16,920 nucleotides of DNA from CAYUJH01 sp964394585 (GTDB lineage Bacteria > Bacteroidota > Bacteroidia > Cytophagales > Flammeovirgaceae). Location: NCBI GenBank assembly GCA_964394585.1, contig CAYMYI010000096.1:1-16920 (forward strand), given 5' to 3'. The first letter of the stretch is position 1. Each line of letters starts with the position of its first letter. Under the pieces are notes generated by a model, which searched no databases, had not been told where the DNA came from, and saw nothing but the letters and a program-made list of their open reading frames with translations. The translations under genes and the position numbers were made by a program. Shown piece by piece: positions 13,494 to 16,920 of the stretch.

Positions 13494-14075
13494 TTAACGG
13501 TTCATCAGCATAAAAATAAAAAGATAAATCCATAGCGCATCTAAGAAATGCCAATATGTTGCACACATTTCAATGCGTATGAGTTTCCTCGAGTGGATTT
13601 CGTACCGAAATGCTGCTATTAGCATTATAAACAAAAATACAACGGCACTTACTAAGTGTACACCGTGAACCCCGGTGAGCACATAAACAAACGAGCCTGA
13701 AGGGTTACCCACAAAGTATACGTTCATTTCAACCATTTGCTGCCATCCTAAAAATTGCATAATGAGGAAAGCCGCGCCTAAAATGCTTGTGATTACAATT
13801 GCCAATTTTACGGTGTTCACGTTATCTTTCTTTGCCGCTAAATACGCCCAGTGCATCGTGGCGCTACTGATTAATATTACTACGGTACTGTAGGTGAACA
13901 TTTCGGGTAATCGAAACAGATACCAATCGCCTTCGGCTTGGCGAACAATGTATGCACTCGTAAGAGCGGCAAACAGCATGACTACACTTACAATGAAGAG
14001 CCACATGGCAAACTTCTGAGGGTGCATACCTAGTGTAGTTTTGGGCTTCTCCGGTATGATATATTCGTTTTTCAT
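13494..14075 (-). CDS. Cytochrome c oxidase subunit III (first of two)
   Basis: A 193-residue heme-copper oxidase subunit III with five membrane helices at about 22-44, 60-80, 89-110, 132-155 and 170-190. Motifs are Met24-Trp-Leu-Phe-Ile-Val-Ser, Gly134-Val-His-Gly-Val-His and Tyr173-Trp-His-Phe-Leu-Asp-Ala-Leu-Trp near the end. It is the short five-helix form often seen next to a longer copy. It lies 73 nt upstream of that copy and 61 nt after cyoE, consistent with one transcript. Confidence 0.93.
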   Translation of the reverse strand: MKNEYIIPEKPKTTLGMHPQKFAMWLFIVSVVMLFAALTSAYIVRQAEGDWYLFRLPEMFTYSTVVILISSATMHWAYLAAKKDNVNTVKLAIVITSILGAAFLIMQFLGWQQMVEMNVYFVGNPSGSFVYVLTGVHGVHLVSAVVFLFIMLIAAFRYEIHSRKLIRIEMCATYWHFLDALWIYLFIFMLMNR

Positions 14076-14136
14076 AATCTAAGGATATATTAAACTCGTT
14101 TTTTGATAAAACTGCTAATTGAAAACGCTTGTTTGT

Positions 14137-15039
14137 TTAAATCTTATCAAACAAGTAAGCCAATTGCACTAGGGGTAGGTAGAAAAAGGAGCTGAACATA
14201 ATGCGCAGAGCAGCTTTATCGCTACCTGATTTGAGCAATGAAAAGGTAGATACTAAGAAGCCAATTCCAGCAATTACTGCAACAGTTGCTGAAACAAACC
14301 CTGTGAAACCATAGTGCGCCGGGAGAATACCGGCAGGAATTAAAAATAAGGTATAGAGCATGATTTGAACGGCAGAATTTGTGTCTTTTCCATTACGCGA
14401 AGGAAGTAATTTGAAGCCTGCACGGCGGTAATCGGTATCGCCTACCCATGCTATTGCCCAAAAATGAGGAAACTGCCAAATGAACTGTATCACAAAAAGG
14501 ATTAGTGCGCCTTCTGTTACCGTACCGGTGGCAGCGGCCCAACCTATCAAAGGAGGCAACGCACCGGGAATAGCTCCTACTGCTACTGCAATCGGAGATA
14601 TTTGCTTTAAAGGAGTATAAATAAAACCATACAGAATGAGTGAGAACAATGACAAGCCTGCCGAGATAGGATTTACAAAAATGGCAAGAATTCCCCCACC
14701 GATGAGGCTTAACAGCGCTGAAAACACAATAGCTTCATTTACAGACACTGCGCCTGTAGGTAAAGGACGATTTTGGGTGCGCTTCATCAGCTTGTCCAAA
14801 TCACGCTCGATAATTTGGTTTATGATGTTAGCTCCACCGGTAATTAAAAAACTACCCAAAATTAATGCGGCCAAAGCGGTAGTACTCGCTTCCCCTTCAA
14901 CCCCAAGCAAATATCCAAACACCCCTGAAAAAACTACTAAACTAGATAGCCGAAATTTTAATAACTGAAAAAACTGCCCGATTCTACTTTTTGTACTACT
15001 CGCCATAGAAGTGGTGGGGTTCGCATTTTGGGTAATCAT
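14137..15039 (-). CDS. cyoE: Protoheme IX farnesyltransferase (heme O synthase)
   Basis: A 300-residue UbiA-superfamily membrane enzyme that adds a farnesyl group to protoheme to give heme O, the first step to heme A. Prenyl-diphosphate/metal motifs are visible: Asn74-x-x-x-Glu78-x-x-x-Asp82 followed by Lys-Arg-Thr-Gln-Asn90-Arg-Pro-Leu-Pro, and Asp-Thr-Asp-Tyr-Arg-Arg-Ala-Gly-Phe-Lys-Leu-Leu-Pro near residue 205. Eight to nine helices follow the usual pattern. The first acidic position is Glu rather than Asp. It has its own candidate -7 box in the 101-nt gap after ctaA. ctaB is a synonym of cyoE. Confidence 0.96.
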   Translation of the reverse strand: MITQNANPTTSMASSTKSRIGQFFQLLKFRLSSLVVFSGVFGYLLGVEGEASTTALAALILGSFLITGGANIINQIIERDLDKLMKRTQNRPLPTGAVSVNEAIVFSALLSLIGGGILAIFVNPISAGLSLFSLILYGFIYTPLKQISPIAVAVGAIPGALPPLIGWAAATGTVTEGALILFVIQFIWQFPHFWAIAWVGDTDYRRAGFKLLPSRNGKDTNSAVQIMLYTLFLIPAGILPAHYGFTGFVSATVAVIAGIGFLVSTFSLLKSGSDKAALRIMFSSFFYLPLVQLAYLFDKI

Positions 15040-15080
15040 AATTTCTATTGGTGTAAGGCGTGAGGATTTCTAAATTTTTG

Positions 15081-15088
15081 CAAAGGTA
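15081..15088 (-). promoter_or_regulatory. Candidate internal promoter (-7 box) for cyoE and downstream oxidase genes
   Basis: The minus strand reads TACCTTTG, followed by CAAA, an exact and typical Bacteroidota -7 box, 41 nt before the cyoE ATG. There is no TTG at -33. It suggests that cyoE-to-DUF420 can be transcribed separately from ctaA. Confidence 0.55.
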
Positions 15089-15140
15089 AAATGGAGATTT
15101 CATTTTTTCGGTACTTTTTTGAAAGCCTATTCATGTACCA

Positions 15141-16133
15141 CTAAGCGGAAGCAATTACCGATGATGCTACTGAAGATGGCTTTCTACGAAATACAAGCGA
15201 TGCATTTAACCGTAACCATACATAAAACTGTATACCGAGCACAATGTTAGCAAGTAACAAATGAATTGGCTGCATTACGGGGGGAATAGCGAAGTATGCC
15301 ATAACGATTCCTGATAGGATTTCTAACCCAAACAAGCCTATGATATAGTTCCCCCAATGAAATAAACCCGACTCCTCGCCTGTCTTTTTAAGGAGATACA
15401 CAAAGTAAATATTGGCACCAAGCACTACTAAGGAGAACGAACGATGCACATAGAAAATTAAACCACTTTGTTCTATCCACTGAGATCGGCTGGCTTCCCC
15501 AAGGAGTTTTGCCGCATGGTCAATCCCTTCGCGTACTTGCGTACCTAATACAATTTGTAGTACAGAAAGCCCCAAGCAGAGCAGTAAAACACTATTCATT
15601 ATGCGCCGATTCGAAATATTGGTATCAGTAACATATCCTTGATAAGAACGGCTGACTATGTAAATCAATAAGCAAACAATAACAATGGCTACGAGCATAT
15701 GAGCCGTAATCATGTAAGGAGCTAAATCGGAGGAAACTACCAAGGATCCAAGCCAACCCTGAAAGCCCACTAAGATTACTAAGAAGAAAGAAAGGACGGT
15801 AAGTAGTGTATCTTTTTTCAGATAAGTAAGTGAAAAAAGAAATGTAAGAAAAATGAAAACGCCAATAAGCGCTCCTAAGAGGCGGTTAATATATTCGACC
15901 CATGTTTTGAAGGCATCAAAATCGGCAATTTCTTTCCCTTGTACTTTAAAAATTTCTTTGTAGTTCTCGGGAAGTTGGCTTATATCGGTTGGAGGCACCC
16001 ACATACCAAAACATTTGGGCCAATCGGGGCATCCCATGCCTGATCCTGTACTTCGAACAATCCCGCCTGCCAAGATTAACAGATAGACCGAAACGATGGT
16101 GACCACACCAAATTTTCTAAATATTGTTTCCAA
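15141..16133 (-). CDS. ctaA: Heme A synthase (CtaA/COX15 family)
   Basis: A 330-residue eight-helix membrane enzyme converting heme O to heme A. Thr29-Gly-Ser-Gly-Met-Gly-Cys35-Pro-Asp-Trp-Pro-x-Cys41 gives the extracytoplasmic Cys pair seen in the Bacillus-type enzyme. His145, His230 and His291 are the expected heme ligands. The catalytic Glu of the E-x-x-H motif is Glu80, but the paired His is Asn83 (Glu-Tyr-Ile-Asn-Arg). The start is a TTG at 16131-16133, with an AGAAAGGA ribosome site about 6 nt upstream on the minus strand; the first ATG comes only at residue 33, after the first helix. The gene is followed after 101 nt by cyoE, so both heme A steps are encoded together. Confidence 0.94.
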   Translation of the reverse strand: METIFRKFGVVTIVSVYLLILAGGIVRSTGSGMGCPDWPKCFGMWVPPTDISQLPENYKEIFKVQGKEIADFDAFKTWVEYINRLLGALIGVFIFLTFLFSLTYLKKDTLLTVLSFFLVILVGFQGWLGSLVVSSDLAPYMITAHMLVAIVIVCLLIYIVSRSYQGYVTDTNISNRRIMNSVLLLCLGLSVLQIVLGTQVREGIDHAAKLLGEASRSQWIEQSGLIFYVHRSFSLVVLGANIYFVYLLKKTGEESGLFHWGNYIIGLFGLEILSGIVMAYFAIPPVMQPIHLLLANIVLGIQFYVWLRLNASLVFRRKPSSVASSVIASA

Positions 16134-16276
16134 TGCTTTTCCTTTCTTAAGTCAGATAAAAAACTGCAAATGCTCTACTGTAATCTAACCGAGTGTCCAA
16201 CCAATAAGATTTCCCACTTAGTAAAGCTTTGCTGCGAAGAAAATGTTCAGCCGCATGGAAAGCAACTGTAGAGCTT

Positions 16277-16920
16277 TTAAGAAAGTTGTTTATGCTTGAT
16301 TTCTGAGTGTACTTTAATTTTTTCTAGCAAATCGTCGGGTTCAAATGGCTTGGCTACAAAATCGTTCATTCCGGCTCGAAGCACTTTATCTTGCTCCGAA
16401 GAGAGCGCTGAAGCTGTTAAAGCAATAATGGGTAACGTTTGAAAGTGTTTTCCTTTGAGTTTTCTGATTTTACGAGCAGCTTCATAGCCATCCATCACAG
16501 GCATTTGTAGATCCATTAGCACGAGGTCGTAAGCAGCCTGTTGCACTGCTTCAACGGCTTGTTTCCCATCTTCTACAATACGTACCTTGGCTTTCCAAAG
16601 CGTTAAAAACTTTGTAATCACTTTTTGATTGAGTGGGTTATCTTCCGCAACTAGTACCAATTTCCCTTCTAAATCTGCGGCTTTATCGGCAAGTTCTATA
16701 GCATTTTCTGGTACTTCAGAAAGGTGGCTTGCTTTTTTATAAGTAAGGGTAAAGCGAAATACAGACCCTTTTTCTTCTTGGCTTTCTACCTCAATTTTTC
16801 CCTTTAAAATCTCTACCAACCGTTTACTAATGGATAGCCCCAAGCCTGTTCCACCGAACTTGCGGGTGGTATCGGCGGTAGCTTGCGTAAAATCATCGAA
16901 AATATACTGCAGCTTTTCTT
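16277..16920 (-). CDS. Hybrid sensor histidine kinase/response regulator, C-terminal part (runs off the window)
   Basis: The frame is open to the window edge, giving 213 visible residues and no real start codon. Residues 1-60 are the end of a HATPase_c domain: Phe7-Asp-Asp-Phe-Thr-Gln (F box) and Phe20-Gly-Gly-Thr-Gly-Leu-Gly-Leu (G2 box). Residues about 86-205 are a receiver domain with Glu92-Asp93, phospho-acceptor Asp136 (Leu-Met-Asp-Leu-Gln-Met-Pro), Thr168 and Lys190. No Hpt domain follows, so phosphate would pass to a separate protein. The sensor end is outside the window, so the signal is unknown. It ends 143 nt before ctaA on the same strand; that gap holds no reading frame or terminator that I can support. 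Confidence 0.93.
   Translation of the reverse strand, partial: EKLQYIFDDFTQATADTTRKFGGTGLGLSISKRLVEILKGKIEVESQEEKGSVFRFTLTYKKASHLSEVPENAIELADKAADLEGKLVLVAEDNPLNQKVITKFLTLWKAKVRIVEDGKQAVEAVQQAAYDLVLMDLQMPVMDGYEAARKIRKLKGKHFQTLPIIALTASALSSEQDKVLRAGMNDFVAKPFEPDDLLEKIKVHSEIKHKQLS

Noticed and set aside
16172..16274. Inverted repeat GCTCTAC (16172-16178) and GTAGAGC (16268-16274) flanking the gap between the kinase and ctaA
   Set aside because: Only 7-bp arms about 90 bp apart, with no element between them; probably chance.
16277..16843. A complete 188-residue response regulator starting at 16843
   Set aside because: The apparent start is an internal TTG within the G2 box of a kinase; the frame continues upstream to the window edge with kinase sequence.
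1..16920. CRISPR arrays, insertion sequences, prophage genes, tRNA or rRNA
   Set aside because: No regularly spaced repeats, transposase motifs, integrase or structural RNA signatures were seen on either strand.

Overview
The window looks like a chromosomal segment from a member of the Bacteroidota, most likely a Cytophagales-type heterotroph. The grounds are a run of oxidase genes with two consecutive subunit III genes, a 7TMR-DISM/SpoIIE signalling protein, a short type II (beta-Grasp) glutamine synthetase, -7 boxes of the Bacteroidota form TAnnTTTG, few strong Shine-Dalgarno sites, and an ECF sigma factor coupled to a membrane/beta-barrel protein. I see no transposase, phage gene, CRISPR array, tRNA or rRNA. 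The longest stretch without a gene is about 220 bases.

Layout. (1) 171-2977, plus strand: a PagL-like outer-membrane barrel, then an ECF sigma factor overlapping by an ATGA junction with a 500-residue protein. That protein has an anti-sigma-like N-terminus, one membrane helix, a long Ser/Thr-rich linker and a C-terminal beta-barrel with a run of 16 Asp. (2) 3106-3678: an XRE-family regulator fused to a DUF4870-like membrane domain. It meets, tail to tail with no spacer, (3) 3679-4413, minus strand: a protein of the ferredoxin-dependent bilin reductase family (PcyA/PebA/PebS/HY2), the most unexpected gene here. (4) 4479-7692, plus strand: a zinc-ribbon/TPR protein of unknown role, then a 7TMR-DISM receptor with a SpoIIE-type PP2C phosphatase. 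(5) 7696-8130, minus strand: a small cyclophilin with an eroded active site; then plus-strand glutamine synthetase with a clear terminator, and rimO. (6) 10851-16133, minus strand: a seven-gene block for heme A synthesis and a-type cytochrome c oxidase in the order ctaA, cyoE, two subunit III genes, subunit IV, sco1 and a DUF420 gene. Subunits I and II are not in the window. (7) 16277-16920, minus strand: the C-terminal part of a hybrid histidine kinase running off the edge.

How the genes work together. The oxidase block is one coherent pathway: CyoE makes heme O from protoheme, CtaA makes heme A, SCO1 and the DUF420 protein are assembly factors, and the III/IV proteins are structural subunits. 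The sigma factor and its overlapping partner look like a signalling pair that could read outer-membrane state through a single polypeptide. The bilin reductase implies a biliverdin-derived tetrapyrrole in a non-photosynthetic lineage. Its heme oxygenase and bilin-binding partner, if they exist, lie outside this window. Three convergent gene pairs meet with 0, 3 and -4 nt between stop codons, so their 3' transcripts almost certainly overlap.
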